64,000 bases of DNA from Homarus americanus (lineage: Eukaryota; Arthropoda; Malacostraca; Decapoda; Nephropidae): positions 240,001 to 304,000 of the forward strand of contig NW_024753943.1 of the NCBI RefSeq assembly GCF_018991925.1. Reading direction: 5' to 3'. Made by a program: the position numbers and the translations under genes. How positions within the stretch are numbered: position 1 is the first letter of the stretch; every line of letters begins with the position of its first letter. Positions 50,894-60,715 of the stretch are shown here, piece after piece. The notes below the pieces were generated by a model, which was not told the DNA's origin, did not search any database, and saw only the letters and a list, made by a program, of their open reading frames with translations.

Positions 50894-53297
50894 TACAATG
50901 GGTTACATGTAGGGCCCACTCTTAAATACCCTGTTTTATGAAGAAAATGCTATTTAATTATTAAGTAAAACAGTTTCTCACTGAAATACTAAAACATTGA
51001 AATAAGCAAAAAACTAAGAGTTTCTTCTTTGACCATTACACCTAGTCTATAACAAGTTCAAATATGGATATACTGTAATTTGCTTGACGTTACAACATAC
51101 CGGTACTTGCCAACCCTAGAAACCTAGAAACTCCCGAGGCATGCTATTGATTTCACTAATGTTTTAGTCACCGAAATAAGTGGTAAAAATTATAGCCTTT
51201 TAATATGTTTAACGTGTTATATTTACACGACGTGTAGTGGATACTCTCCTAAAGTGATGCCAGGACCCTGGCATCCAAATCCCTCTTTGTAAAAAGGCTA
51301 GCAACGCTTTTGTGGAATGTTTCTTTTGCAATTTAAATGAAATGGTTCGCTTTCATAATCCCTACGTCCTACCTCTGCATTGTTCTTTACAAGCTTAACA
51401 TTATCAGGGTATGGAGAGTTACAGTTTGTTTGGACAAAGTTTTTAAAACAACTTTGACAGCCTTTCGTGCATGTGACACAAGTGATGGCGTTGGTTTTTA
51501 TTAAAAAACAAACAAACAAAAAAACTTTATACATCAGAGAAGGTTAAAAATAATATATCAATGAACATAAAGTTGGAAAGCACAATCACGGACAACATAT
51601 CAGGTAAGTAAATACAATAGTATGGATGTGATCCCTCTCCCGGGAGGTTATGTTAATAATTTGGTGTTGTGTGTCGGGGCCGGGAGGAGCAGGTCTGTGG
51701 GTCTGACAGGCCACCAGCGGCGAGGCCAGTATAGCCAATTAAGGCACAGCTGGGCAGTGGGCAGCCTGCCATCTGCGGGTTCTGAGCCTGTTTGTACACA
51801 TAAGATCTATTTTTTCACCGTTTCAACAACGTATATTAATAAATAGTCCTGCATATAACATGCACAGATCTATTTCTGCTTAGTTTAAACAATTATAGTA
51901 ATATTATAATTATATGAGCTAAATGTAATGATAATCTGGCGGGTCAAATACACAAAAATACATGTAATTCGGCTTGGAAGACACTGGCTGATAGTACGTG
52001 ACTACGTATCGTTAAATTTTTCAATATCTGTCTGGTGTTATTTCTTTTTCTGTATATAGGTAGTCTTATAATGACTTATCGAGCCACGAGAAAAATAAGC
52101 AAATGCTGACGAAATTCATAATGTTCGTCAGTCATAAAATATAAGAAATATTCAAGTTGAGGAACATCATTTGGTGGTAGATATTGTGATTTGGAAAATT
52201 ACATTTTTGATGTAATCGTGAAAATTATTAACGGCTCCCAGCCTAAGAGACATTTAAAGTTTTGTAGTTTTGAAGGTTTTCTTCAGAAATCCATTAGTGG
52301 TGATAGTCTATTAACCCCTTGTGTACGAGCTTCCCCCTGGATTGAATAAAATCGTATGGCGTGTAGCCAAATAAAATATTAAAGTGGCGTCTCCATAGTG
52401 AAGGGGGTTTCTTATTTTGTAATTTTGAGGTTAGTTGTGGACTAAATTTTTGTGTATTAGCTCAAGTCAAATTAGTTAGGTGTAGGACTGTCTGGTCTCA
52501 GAAGCAGTGGCCCGCTACGCCAAATTAACCCAATGCAGATAAAAATCATAATGAAAACGTATATAGTTGCCATCTCCCAAATGGTACGCCACCAACAGCT
52601 CCCCAGGCCTGTACCGCTGCAACAATATTATGGTTGCATACAGATGCATATCATTATGACCAGGGCTGACGCCGTGGCTGGAGAACATGTTCTGTTCGCA
52701 GCTCTCCCGCCCCTCACGATATAAACTCTACTTCATTCACCGATACTTTTAGTAATATCCAAAAGACGAATTTCCCGATATGTTATGGTGTTTTGTTTTT
52801 CTCCAAGATATCAGATGGACGTGGCTTACTAGAGTATAAGGGAGTGTCATACCTTTTCTGTTTGATATAACATTCTGTAAAAACCCTTACCTACCAAAAC
52901 TCATTTACATCCCGAACTAACACACCGTGGTACTTCTTAACTTAGTAGTTTTCCTATCTCCTATAATCTCCATCAAATGTCTTCGGCCTTTTTCTAATAA
53001 ACAACCACACATCCGTTAATCTCAGCTTATAAATATTATCATAGTTGCTAAAATAAGTAAGTGGTAAATATGTTATCATATTATAGAATAGAAGAATCAC
53101 AATATCATCTCAACTGTGGCTTACCTTTCATACCAGAGAGAGAGGAAGGAAATCTCTGACCATATAAAAGTCATGTTAGTATGTACTCTGAGTTTTTCTA
53201 TCATGTTCTGGAGGATCTTGCTCGTCTGGTGGAAGTAGTACTCCTCGTAGGTCTTCAACCATCCTGGATCATTGTGCGAGTGTGGCATCAAAAATAC
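34684..53297 (-). CDS. MAN2A1: Golgi alpha-mannosidase II (GH38), five exons, 5'-partial
   Basis: The product trims two mannoses (alpha-1,3 and alpha-1,6) from GlcNAcMan5GlcNAc2 in the medial Golgi, committing N-glycans to complex or paucimannose forms. Exons, in transcript order: 53297-53125, 46333-46200, 43080-42767, 40733-38481, 34833-34684. Every intron is GT-AG, and junction phases 2, 1, 0, 0 join without a frameshift to give 1007 codons plus TAA. In this partial numbering: PHSHNDPGW at 5-13 (two zinc ligands), TGGWVM at 80-85, VDPFGHG at 121-127 (nucleophile Asp122), GDDFRYD at 255-261 (acid/base region), [10 protein letters not shown] at 330-339 and QHHDAITGT at 396-404 (zinc-ligand His). 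These match the known Drosophila Golgi enzyme active site. The family is usually about 1100-1150 residues, so about 100-150 N-terminal residues (tail, membrane anchor, stem) are missing. MAN2A2 (alpha-mannosidase IIx) is an equally possible label, since arthropods do not map one-to-one onto the vertebrate pair. Confidence 0.96.
35535..36519 (+). mobile_element. pogo/Tigger-like DNA transposon remnant, 985 bp
   Basis: Terminal inverted repeats CAGTATA(CTGTA)GTCTCGATTTACGCG at both ends, flanked by TA. The left part retains a short frame (about 35650-35848) resembling a transposase C-terminus: [17 protein letters not shown] then an acidic tail [15 protein letters not shown]. The rest of the transposase (HTH and DDE domains) is absent, so the element is non-autonomous. 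It lies in the last MAN2A intron, on the opposite strand. Confidence 0.8.
36101..36309. mobile_element. Palindromic element nested in the Tigger-like copy
   Basis: GAATATAATTTACATTGCTG at the left end is mirrored by CAGCAATGTAAATTATATTC at the right end, a near-perfect inverted repeat. Direct copies of a roughly 60-bp stretch (ATTGTGTGTGCATACCATCA...) lie on each side, at 35958-36019 and 36321-36379. Confidence 0.65.
38481..40733 (-). CDS. MAN2A1: MAN2A exon D: giant 751-codon exon, rest of catalytic domain plus middle and beta domains
   Basis: 2253 nt uninterrupted, phase 0 at both ends. The acceptor is CTCTTTGCAG at 40743-40734 and the donor GTAAGTAAAG is at 38480-38471. It starts [11 protein letters not shown] and runs through [10 protein letters not shown] (acid/base Asp), [10 protein letters not shown] and [10 protein letters not shown] (last zinc ligand). 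It then covers the three-helix and beta-sandwich regions, including [28 protein letters not shown] and VGRYWLLVE, and ends PGTEFTLQ. The open frame runs 19 codons past the donor before a stop. That extension is not family-like, and the last exon restores homology, so the donor is preferred. Vertebrate homologues split this region into many exons. Confidence 0.97.
41171..41564. mobile_element. Tigger-type MITE 2, about 394 bp
   Basis: Ends TACAGTAAACCCTTGCCATT and (reverse complement) TACAGTAACCCCTTGCCATT, with TA at both edges. No open frame. Located in the exon C-D intron of MAN2A. Confidence 0.75.
42290..42715 (+). pseudogene. CR1-like LINE 3' end (ORF2 C-terminus)
   Basis: Plus-strand reading with frameshifts: [38 protein letters not shown] and [19 protein letters not shown], then a short 3' tail AGGTAAATAAG. 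The TRKYFF-x-QRV-x-x-LWNSL-like block is the conserved C-terminus of CR1/L2-type LINEs. It ends about 50 bp from the MAN2A exon C donor and is antisense to that gene. Confidence 0.85.
42767..43080 (-). CDS. MAN2A1: MAN2A exon C: nucleophile exon (VDPFGHG)
   Basis: 314 nt: two bases completing the Gly codon, then 104 codons, ending in phase 0. The acceptor is TTTTGCAG just above 43080 and the donor GTAAGT is at 42766-42761. It encodes HQWLSNILG, then [10 protein letters not shown] containing the family nucleophile Asp, then [29 protein letters not shown], and a C-terminal [16 protein letters not shown]. These follow the fly enzyme in order and spacing. A CR1-like LINE fragment ends about 50 bp beyond its donor, inside the next intron. 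Confidence 0.96.
43279..43512. mobile_element. Tigger-type MITE 3, about 234 bp
   Basis: Termini TACAGGGGCCCCCTAAATTC and (reverse complement) TACAGGGGGCCCCCAAGTTT, TA duplication. Internal GCGGATTTTTATTTTGCGG resembles the subterminal regions of pogo-like elements. No coding sequence. In the exon B-C intron. Confidence 0.75.
44624..45351. repeat. Recent tandem duplication (340 + 360 bp)
   Basis: 44624-44963 is repeated at 44992-45351 with a 28-bp spacer. By eye the copies look identical except that the second replaces ATTGACG with a 27-bp segment containing GAATCCCTGACCTCGTCC. No coding potential recognised. In the exon B-C intron. Confidence 0.95.
46200..46333 (-). CDS. MAN2A1: MAN2A exon [12 protein letters not shown] block
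   Basis: 134 nt: one base closing the split Arg codon, 44 codons, then one base opening a split Gly codon. The acceptor is CCGTAG at 46339-46334 and the donor GTGAGT is at 46199-46194. The peptide from AHPTLRQQ to DQLIE contains [11 protein letters not shown], a conserved GH38 Golgi-type segment lying between the HNDPGW and DPFGH motifs. The phases fit both neighbours exactly, which is strong evidence for these boundaries. Confidence 0.95.
47635..47721. repeat. Inverted partner of the dispersed repeat at 34086-34180
   Basis: Reverse complement reads AGTAAGAGAAACAATTGTGA then CCCTGCAATTGTGTGTAAAT. The open frame on the minus strand through it (to about 47485) has no family I recognise. Confidence 0.7.
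47813..47875. repeat. (ATT)n microsatellite
   Basis: About 20 ATT triplets, followed by a C-rich stretch and an A-rich run near 47958. Confidence 0.97.
49953..50066. mobile_element. Palindromic MITE, copy 3
   Basis: AGCTCATTTCACCTGAAGAT ... CCCTAAACC on the left. AGCTTATTTCACCTAAGATT ... CACCCTAACAC as reverse complement on the right. Same family as 4496-4747. Confidence 0.7.
50455..50685. repeat. Diverged minisatellite (AAATGCCTCTC units)
   Basis: About eight units of roughly 30 bp centred on AAATGCCTCTCGTGTA, strongly diverged. Confidence 0.75.
50858..50892. repeat. (GT)n microsatellite
   Basis: About 16 GT dinucleotides. Confidence 0.98.
53125..53297 (-). CDS. MAN2A1: MAN2A exon A: start of the GH38 catalytic domain (HNDPGW)
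   Basis: 173 nt, first exon visible. The acceptor is TTTGTCCGCAG just above 53297 and the donor GTAAGC is at 53124-53119. It begins in phase 0 and ends in phase 2 (AG of a split Arg codon). It encodes 57 full residues starting [13 protein letters not shown]. The His and Asp of HND are the first zinc ligands of Golgi mannosidase II, and the following EEYY and FIWSEIS blocks are also family-typical. The exon starts in the middle of the protein, so at least one further 5' exon must lie at higher coordinates. I found none convincing up to 64000. Confidence 0.95.
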
Positions 53298-53439
53298 CTG
53301 CGGACAAAGAAAACAGTCAGAAAATGGGTCAAATTATTCACGGTAAACTTTTACATTTAATAGCGTGTTTAAATAATCGGAATAAATCCTCCATAAAGAT
53401 ATGAAAGATTCAGTTAATCAGAGTATTGTTCTCATGTCT

Positions 53440-53690
53440 GAGGGTTGGCGACCACAGTCCTCCCCTCTAAATGTTTTCGGACTGTTTTTACCATCGCCCA
53501 CGATTTTGTATCTCTGGGGACCTATTTTTTTTATTTCATTTATCCATCCCAGTTTTTGCCTTCCCCTGGTGCTCGTACCCTCACTTTGACCATTAACATT
53601 TCTGTTATTATTCCTCCATCCCTAATTATATGACCAAGGTATCTAGTTTTTCTTTTCTGTACATTTAAATTTCAAAGTATTCTCTGAATT
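53440..53690 (-). pseudogene. LINE ORF2 C-terminal fragment
   Basis: Minus-strand reading gives KRKTRYLGHIIRDGGIITEM then LMVKVRVRAPGEGKNWDG, with stops after it. The R-YLGH-x-x-R ... GK-x-G-R-G-R/K-x-W pattern is the common C-terminal motif of RTE/Jockey-like LINEs. It lies 140 bp upstream of MAN2A exon A, in the same orientation as the gene, and is not part of it. Confidence 0.65.
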
Positions 53691-53736
53691 TCTTTGGTAA
53701 CCTTAGTACTTTTTCATTTTTTTTAACCTATACCTA

Positions 53737-54005
53737 CCTATTTACCTACTGGCCACCCACTAAAGGTGACCATGCCGAGGGAAGGAGACCAGTGGCCTGT
53801 GTAAGACCCTCCATTGTTCTTGGTAATTTTGTCAAGAGCTATTTTGAAGCCCGATCAGCAGTACTGTACTGTTCTTGAGTTCATTGCTTGGGCTGGTAGA
53901 CCGTTCCATAGGTCTACCAGCCTGTGTGAAAAAGTATTTCCTTATATTCGTTCAGCATGATAACTTGGCGAGCTTGTAGTTATTCCTGTCAGTGTAACTT
54001 ATTCT
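53737..54005 (-). pseudogene. CR1-like LINE 3' end, second copy
   Basis: The reverse complement matches the 42510-42715 fragment: ACTACAAGCTCGCCAAGTTA, then AAGGAAATACTTTTTCACAC and GGTAGACCTATGGAAC, read as NIRKYFFTQA. The tail is GGTAAATAGGTAGG-like. Several stops interrupt it. Confidence 0.8.
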
Positions 54006-54989
54006 TGACATTTGCCTATTATATGACAGCCTCACTGAAATGGATATAGTGAAAAAAAAGGTGTTACTCTTCTCCAGTATAACTAAAAAAATATTAATAT
54101 GTATCACTGCTACGACGTTAAAAGTCACATTTAAATTACCATACTAAATAATACCACTTAAATAAAGATGTTTTCAAACCCATATTTATGTTTATACTGT
54201 GTTGTTAAATTCAGATTTTATTGTTGATAACCTATGCTGTGTTTCTTAACTTGAGCCACTTGGTTAAGATTATGAGAAAAGGACAACAAGGTAAAGTAAA
54301 TTAAAGTAGAATAAAATGTAAGCGAATTCCAGAAAAGAATCCTATATTTTCCTTCACCCACAAAGTTTTATAAGCATGCAGTTCGGTATGTGGAGTAGAT
54401 TAGCGCCACTGATAACAATCCTGGAAATCTTAGGGTTGAAAGGCCTGTAATCCGGGTGTTTTAAGGGGATATACGGTGAATATGGAAAATAATATATATA
54501 TTTTTTGGAGTATCTACACAGACGCCGATGAAGTTCAGAATAATTATAATTAAAGATCGCGAGATTCGATATTTGCACTGAACAGAAAGCATACACTATC
54601 AACGTTTTACTTTTGTGCTTCAAAGATATTTTTTTTATATATATTTACATATTCTAATTACGCAAGGCACACAAAGTAAAATTAAATAAAAAATTGTAAC
54701 ACACATAATGTAAGCTGCCCAAGATTGTTTACACTACGCGCACTGCAAACACATCCAACGTTTTTAGAATAGATATATTATGAGAGGAGGAAGGGGTGAG
54801 GTTGAGGGAGGGAGAAAAAGGGGTGAAGTCCAGGGAGGAAGGAATGTTAGGGGTGAAAGGATGGGTAGGGTGCAGGGAGGGAGGAGTGGAGTGCAGGGAG
54901 TAAGGAAGGGGAGTTTGCCCCTGCAGGATGGAGGTCAAGGGGTCCACGCGCAGGAGAAATGTATAAACAATTCCCCCTATACGCTGATG

Positions 54990-56480
54990 TCGAAGATGCT
55001 CGTGACTTTAATCCACGTATACTCAGTATACGTCAACACTACTGAGGGAACACCCCACAAGCAGCGGTCATTGTTAAATGGAAGGGGAGGGAGTACCCAG
55101 CCACTGTTGAGGCCCACCCAGTCCTCCCCTCCCTCCACTTTATGCAGAACCCTGTCATCCCGAGCCTGCTTTTTGTGTGATCGTCCTAGATGTCGCTTCT
55201 TTTCAAGTAACCATAACTCCGCCATCTGTGCCCAGAAAATCAAAGATTACCTCAATGGGGGTGGTGTGGGCTATGTTGTTGACCCCAGGTGCTGTAATTG
55301 TGGTGGCTGGCACAATGCAGATTCAGGGCAATGCCCCAAACGCCCGTCTGTCCGAGGGGAAAAGCCCCTCCGAAGGTCGCGTCATCCGCAACCCCCCCCC
55401 CCTCAGTCTACCGGGCCGCCTCCCTCTGCGCCCCCTCCTCTGTCTCAAGCAACGCCTTCTTCTTCAGCAACACCTGCCCCTGCCTGGCCTCACCTGGCTG
55501 CAACACAGCAGTCTCGGCCGTCTCCTAACTCAACTACTACTGGGCCTCCTCCCCGTCTCTACTCTGACGCTGTCAGGCCTTGTGATCCCACCGGTGCCCC
55601 CCCACAACCCCCCTCCGGTGACACGACACAGATCATATCACTCTTCCACGAATTTACCAACTGTATTGAAAAACTTTTTGATACACTCTGTACCGCCATC
55701 TCCAACCTACACAGACTACCCCTGCCTCCAGCTGCTACCCAGTCACCCCCCTCTTCTGGTGTGACACAACCTGGTAGCCCCCCTGTGTGCCCCTCATGCT
55801 CACGGCCTAGTCAACCGCTGCCTGCCATCACTGCTGGAGTGGCGCCTACCGGGCCTGCCCCAGTGTGCCCTGCTGCCCCTGTGCCATGTCCTGCCTCATC
55901 ACCACGACACGTGGTGCCCCAATCTGTCCACTCACTGCAAGCTGCGCCTGCTCCTGTCTCTGAGCTGTCTCTAACAGAGCCCCCTATTGAACCCGAGGAC
56001 ACCACCCCCGGCTCCCAGTCCCCCACCGGCATGCCGGAACCTTCTGTTCTCCGCGTCGATGGACCACCACGAGGACAAGCACGTGGACTACGTATCTACG
56101 TCAAGAAGGATGTCCCCTACCAACCTCTCGACGTCCTCCTTGATGCCGACACTACCGACGTACACGCCATCACAATCACACTAAAAGGTATGTCCCTCAA
56201 TATTGCCAATGTCTATGTGCCTCCCTCCACCTCCACTGTCTGTCCTACCACAACATATCACCTCCACCCCCACCCTCCTTGTTGGGGACCTCAATGCCCT
56301 GCACCCCAGTCTCTGGTCCCAGGGGCCCCACCCAGACTCCCGGGGTATCTCCTGACTTTCTTACCTACAAACCACTGATGACCCTGTTACCAACACCTCT
56401 TCCCTCCCTGACCAGATATCCGTCCTCCTAGAGACAGGCCTGGCACTAGGGACCTGCCACGCCTTGCCATAAACAGATGA
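54990..56480 (+). pseudogene. LINE remnant: gag-like ORF1 fused to partial endonuclease
   Basis: An open frame (54780-56378) first crosses a GGAGG simple repeat. It then reads a gag-like segment with two Cys/His knuckles: CFLCDRPRCRFFSSNHNSAIC and RCCNCGGWHNADSGQCPKRP. A 250-residue Pro/Ser-rich linker follows, then directly GLRIYVKKDVPYQPL ... LNIANVYVPPS, the middle of an AP-type LINE endonuclease. One frameshift later LLVGDLNALHPSLWSQG gives the GDLNA-x-H motif. The endonuclease N-terminus and all reverse transcriptase are missing, so an internal deletion fused ORF1 to ORF2. CxxCGGxHxAxxxxCP knuckles are typical of Jockey/I-type elements. Confidence 0.82.
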
Positions 56481-58128
56481 GTTCTACCGGGAATTTTCCC
56501 CCACACACTTATCATTCTGTCACTTTATGTAACTTGCTGACAAAGCCCATAACCCTTCAGGCTTTTACGCCCTTAATGCATGAGTCATGAAGGCAAGCAT
56601 GAACTACGCATGCTTCCCAGATGGGCGCTGTAAATATTTTTGCGCTTCACCTTGCACAGGATGACAGGGGGTGCCCAATAAACTAGCCCCCTCGGGGGCA
56701 AATATAATATAAATATAATGATTAAAAATTTCTGTTTTGATGATTTTTCTGACACATTATTGATCACATTTTCATAATATAATGATACACTGATTAACAC
56801 ACGTAAAAATACGTAAGTTATCATACTATTAAGTGACATATCACCCATGTCTGTTGCGGCACCAATATCTTTGAAATAAATATCTTGGTTTTGATGTTGA
56901 GACAAAAAACAGTTGGCTAGTTTGGTCTGTCTCTAACATGTTAAAAAATGTTGATCTCACACACGCGGGTTCTCCTGCGTGTGTTCTTTCGATGTAAACG
57001 TAATGTGCATTAAATTCTTTACTGTACAAGATGATGTAACAATTAATACTATGTTACTTTTATCCTCTTCGCTGCTGGTCGGTTCGTTAGCCGCTTGGGT
57101 GGCTGAAATAATAAAATGAACTAGTAATTTAATTTAATTAATTTTCAACATGACAAAACAGGTACTGTACAAGTATGAAAACTGATATAGATGCGTGTAC
57201 AGAAACAGAGAACCTACACTAACTAGGGACACAGCCGCTACACCTGGTCTTGTACACACACACACAACATAACAATAGCCCAGCATCATCTGTTGAAAAA
57301 AAGAGTAAGGCATATTATTATGGCCTCAATTATCTTACAATTAACTGGTGGTCGTCGCAGGTCACTGTTAACCTACACCAGAGTATTATTATTGTTGCAG
57401 CACTACCATCACCACCCACTCTTACCACCACCAACCCACCAAGTACTTTCTTCCTTGCCACAAATATTACACAGATCTCATTTCTCACTTGTATCTCTTC
57501 CCTCTCTCGTTATTCCTTTCACCCGTCACCCCTATCTGTCTCTCCCGTTGCCCCCATTTCACCCTCCACCCCACCACTTACCTCCCACCCCCGCGTCATT
57601 AGACACAGTGGCCGCGACACCCAGAGTTGGCAGCAGATAATTTCCATACGAATAGTGAAGACTTGGCGAATCCCGATGACACATTCCTGCTGCTGCCTGA
57701 TAACACCTCCCCATCACCGCCCCATCCCTCCCCATCACTTCCCCTTGCCCCATTCCTCACCATCACTGCCCCTGTTCCATCCCTCACCACCCCTACAATC
57801 CTGCCCCAACTCCCATCACCAATCCAACTTGAATCCAATCCCCTTATTCCCCATCTCCCATCCATCCTCTCTCCACCATCACCACCTCAGTCTTTCCTCC
57901 CAAATACCCCACCAACCTCCTCCTCTACCTCCTTCAACCGCTTCACCAACCATTAGCTCTCACTTCCTACAAATCACCATCATCCCCTACCGCCGCTTTC
58001 CATCCATCCCCATCCTCATCACTGGAGGCGGGAGTCTGAAGTACCATTTAATTCGCCAATCAGGTACACAACTACGGGTAAATCTCTACGCCTGTATTGT
58101 TATTTCTATTCCGATTTAATGAAATAGG

Positions 58129-58267
58129 ATCATGTGAAGATTAGACACCTAAACTTACTTCAACTGATGATTAAATACCGTAATACTAATCTAAACCCTC
58201 CCAGGTGGCGTTAGGGTGCTTAATCATCAGGTGAAATAAGCTCGGGAGACTATTCTTCAGGTGATTT
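58129..58267. mobile_element. Palindromic MITE, copy 4
   Basis: Left CATGTGAAGATTAG with CTGATGATTAAATACC. Right, as reverse complement, TCACCTGAAGAATAG with AGCTTATTTCACCTGATGAT then TAAGCACCCTAACG. Same family as 4496-4747. Confidence 0.7.
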
Positions 58268-59009
58268 ATGTAATATACAGATTAATGGAAATAGTGAGAG
58301 TGACAGTATTACGGATACAGCACAATGAATAGTATAAGCCTTCGGTATACAAGGAGACAACGTAACAGGAACTGCCCTTTGTCGCCTACGTGTAGAGTTA
58401 GATGCCCATTCTGAAACTGGGTCGACTGAGGGAGACCACTTCAATGGCCGCCCACGAGACTCTTAACTTGAGATCCATGGGGTTAGGTGAATGTTGTATC
58501 CAATCAGGAGATGGATTATTGAGATGCTTAATGATTTTTTTCTTCATATCCAATAATTCACAATAATAAACGGTACAAAAGTCTTACCTGTATCAAGGGT
58601 TACGAGGTAAAGAGCTGGCAATGATCCGATTAAAGGAAGATGAAGAGGGAAGGAGATAATTGATAAGATGAAGGACGTGGTTGAGAGAGACGCACAACAC
58701 CACGATGAGAATGGAGGAAGCAGGAAGCAAGAAGACCGCGGGGGACGGACCCCAGAAGCCGAACCCAAACTTCTGGGAAACTCTAAAAGGAAGATGAAAA
58801 TCTTTACTCAAATCAATTAAAATTTTCTGAACCCAATTAACTTTGACGGGATTAACATAACTGGCAATCAATTCTTCTTTCGGATAAGATTTATTACAAA
58901 TTTTAGCCAATCAATCAGTATGTTTGTAGTAACTTCAAAGTTATACAGTAAAGGAGAGTATGGGCTCCCCACTTGGCTGGAGCTTGGCCAGGAATACCTC
59001 TGTGTACAG

Positions 59010-59046
59010 ACCGTGTGTGTGAGTGTGTGAGTGAGTGAGTGAGTGA

Positions 59047-59098
<52 letters not shown>
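59010..59098. repeat. (GAGT)n then (GT)n microsatellite
   Basis: Seven GAGT units followed by about 24 GT dinucleotides. Confidence 0.97.
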
Positions 59099-59100
<2 letters not shown>

Positions 59101-59299
59101 AGTATAGCTTGAGAATATGGTTACTATTGATCTTACCACTAAGACGTAACCCGAAGACATGAAAAAAACCTATAAATGTTCAAATTCCAATGAAATAGAG
59201 GAAGAAAGTAAAAACCTACTCTAATCTATTAAAAAAATAGAGTAAGAGTTAGGAAGAAATATGCAACTAGAAAGAACAACGACAAGGTTGAGAAACTAG

Positions 59300-59375
59300 G
59301 ACCTACCACCACTATCACCACCACCACTACCACCACCACCACCACCACCACCAACACCACCAACACCAACAACAA
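59300..59375. repeat. (ACC)n/(CAA)n triplet repeat
   Basis: CACCACCACC runs grading into ACAACC. The Val/Gly-rich open frames on the minus strand derive from it. Confidence 0.95.
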
Positions 59376-60439
59376 CCAAATGAAGAACGAACAAAAGCAA
59401 TAACAACGTAAACACACTAAACATCCAAAACAGGTATAACACCATCCACCTCGACCTCAACTGGCCCATAACAACAGCTACTGTAACAAAAAAACAGAGA
59501 AGCAAGGACACTACGACCTTGTAAACACAATCACAACAACAACTATTATTGTAGCTAAGACCTACTACCATCACTATGACAAAGACAACAGCCAACACTT
59601 CAGTACAAGAGGGAGGAGGGGGGGGGGGTGAAGTCTTCCCTTTCGCTCCTCTCCCCTACCTCCCCTACCAACCAACCACTACCCCATAGAAAAGGGAGGG
59701 AAAAAGTCCTTCCCTCTCAAAATACCACACCCTCCACTCCCCTCCCTTTCACCCCTCGTCTACACACACCCGTTTTACGAAAAAAAAGTGTGCTGGAGAA
59801 AAGTGCCCAATGATGCCGTTTTCCGACGGTAATAAAATTTCATTTAATTACGGAAACTTTTGTATATAGGAGAGGAAAGGAGGTTAGGGTGGGGGGGCCG
59901 AGACCCGACGAGGCCTGCATACCAATGGGGCCCAGGAAGAGGCTTCTCAAAACAGGCTGTGCAGATAATGTGGAACATTTACTAGACCCGGGCAAGTGAC
60001 TTTTGAAATTTGTTTGCCCTTATATTATTATTTTTTACTTGCCTGACAAATTCTTCGTGGAAATTTACTTAGTCACATTTTTTTATGTGAAAAGTTAAAC
60101 AATCATCTTAAGACATTCAATTTTATCGCGTGTATCAACTCACAGATCACTCGCCTAAATGGTGTCAGTGGCGGCAACCACTGTCATGTGATGTCAAAAC
60201 TCTTGTCACCTCACCTCATACCTGCAAGGTGTGAGGTGAAGCTGAGGGAGGCCCTTTGTTCCCCTATCACAGCTACCACTCCCACCCCCCTTTTAATCTG
60301 GTGATAGTCACTGCCATATACAGTACTTTACTCAAGTTACTGTCCCTCTTCATTAGGTCTTTTAGATTATTTAAAAACTCAAAGTAACGTAATAAATCTA
60401 ACAAACACAATGTAACGTAAACACAACAAATGTATCAAA

Positions 60440-60715
60440 AGTAACAAACATAACAGGTATTGCAAACACAATATAATGTATCGTAAGAAACACAACATAA
60501 TATAACAAACGTAACAAACACAATATAATGTAACGTAAGAAAAACAACATAATATAACAAACGTAACAAACACAATATAATGTAACGTAAGAAAAACAAC
60601 ATAATATAACAAACGTAACAAACACAATATAATGTAACGTAACAAACACAACATAATATAACAAACGTAACAAACACAATGTAATGTAACGTAACAAACA
60701 CAACGAAAGATATCG
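60440..60715. repeat. About 52-bp tandem repeat, 5 copies
   Basis: Units combine CATAATATAACAAACGTAAC with AAACACAATATAATGTAACG. All three minus-strand frames are open across the array. The following 80 bp (60725-60810) contain an inverted-looking TTATATTATGTTTATGTTGT segment. Confidence 0.93.

Larger units (their letters stand above)
46340..53120 (-). other. Large MAN2A intron between exons A and B
   Basis: 6.8-kb intron (53124-46334). It holds a dispersed repeat (47635-47721), (ATT)n, a MITE (49953-50066), a minisatellite (50455-50685) and (GT)n. A 78-codon minus-strand frame at 51298-51534 has a hydrophobic start and seven later Cys. Its N-terminus reads through a poly(T) run, so it is probably not a gene. 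A 38-bp motif near 48321 (GGGTGCACAATAAACTAGCC) recurs near 56665. Confidence 0.6.

Noticed and set aside
51298..51534. Small Cys-rich ORF with signal-peptide-like start
   Set aside because: The hydrophobic start is a translation of a poly(T)/(GTTT)n run, probably the tail of an opposite-strand insertion. Cysteine spacing fits no family I know.
57040..57110. Strong acceptor TTATTATTTCAG followed by TQAANEPTSSEEDKS on the minus strand
   Set aside because: Does not match the expected mannosidase segment before [13 protein letters not shown] and no suitable donor closes it in phase 0.
57250..58119. 289-codon plus-strand frame
   Set aside because: Low-complexity Pro/Ser/His translation of CCATC/CACC-rich DNA, with overlapping frames also open.
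58544..58780. Hydrophobic minus-strand frame ending at a GTAAGA donor, considered as the mannosidase membrane-anchor exon
   Set aside because: The hydrophobic frame hits a stop before the donor, the alternative frame has no ATG, and neither resembles a type II anchor followed by a stem.
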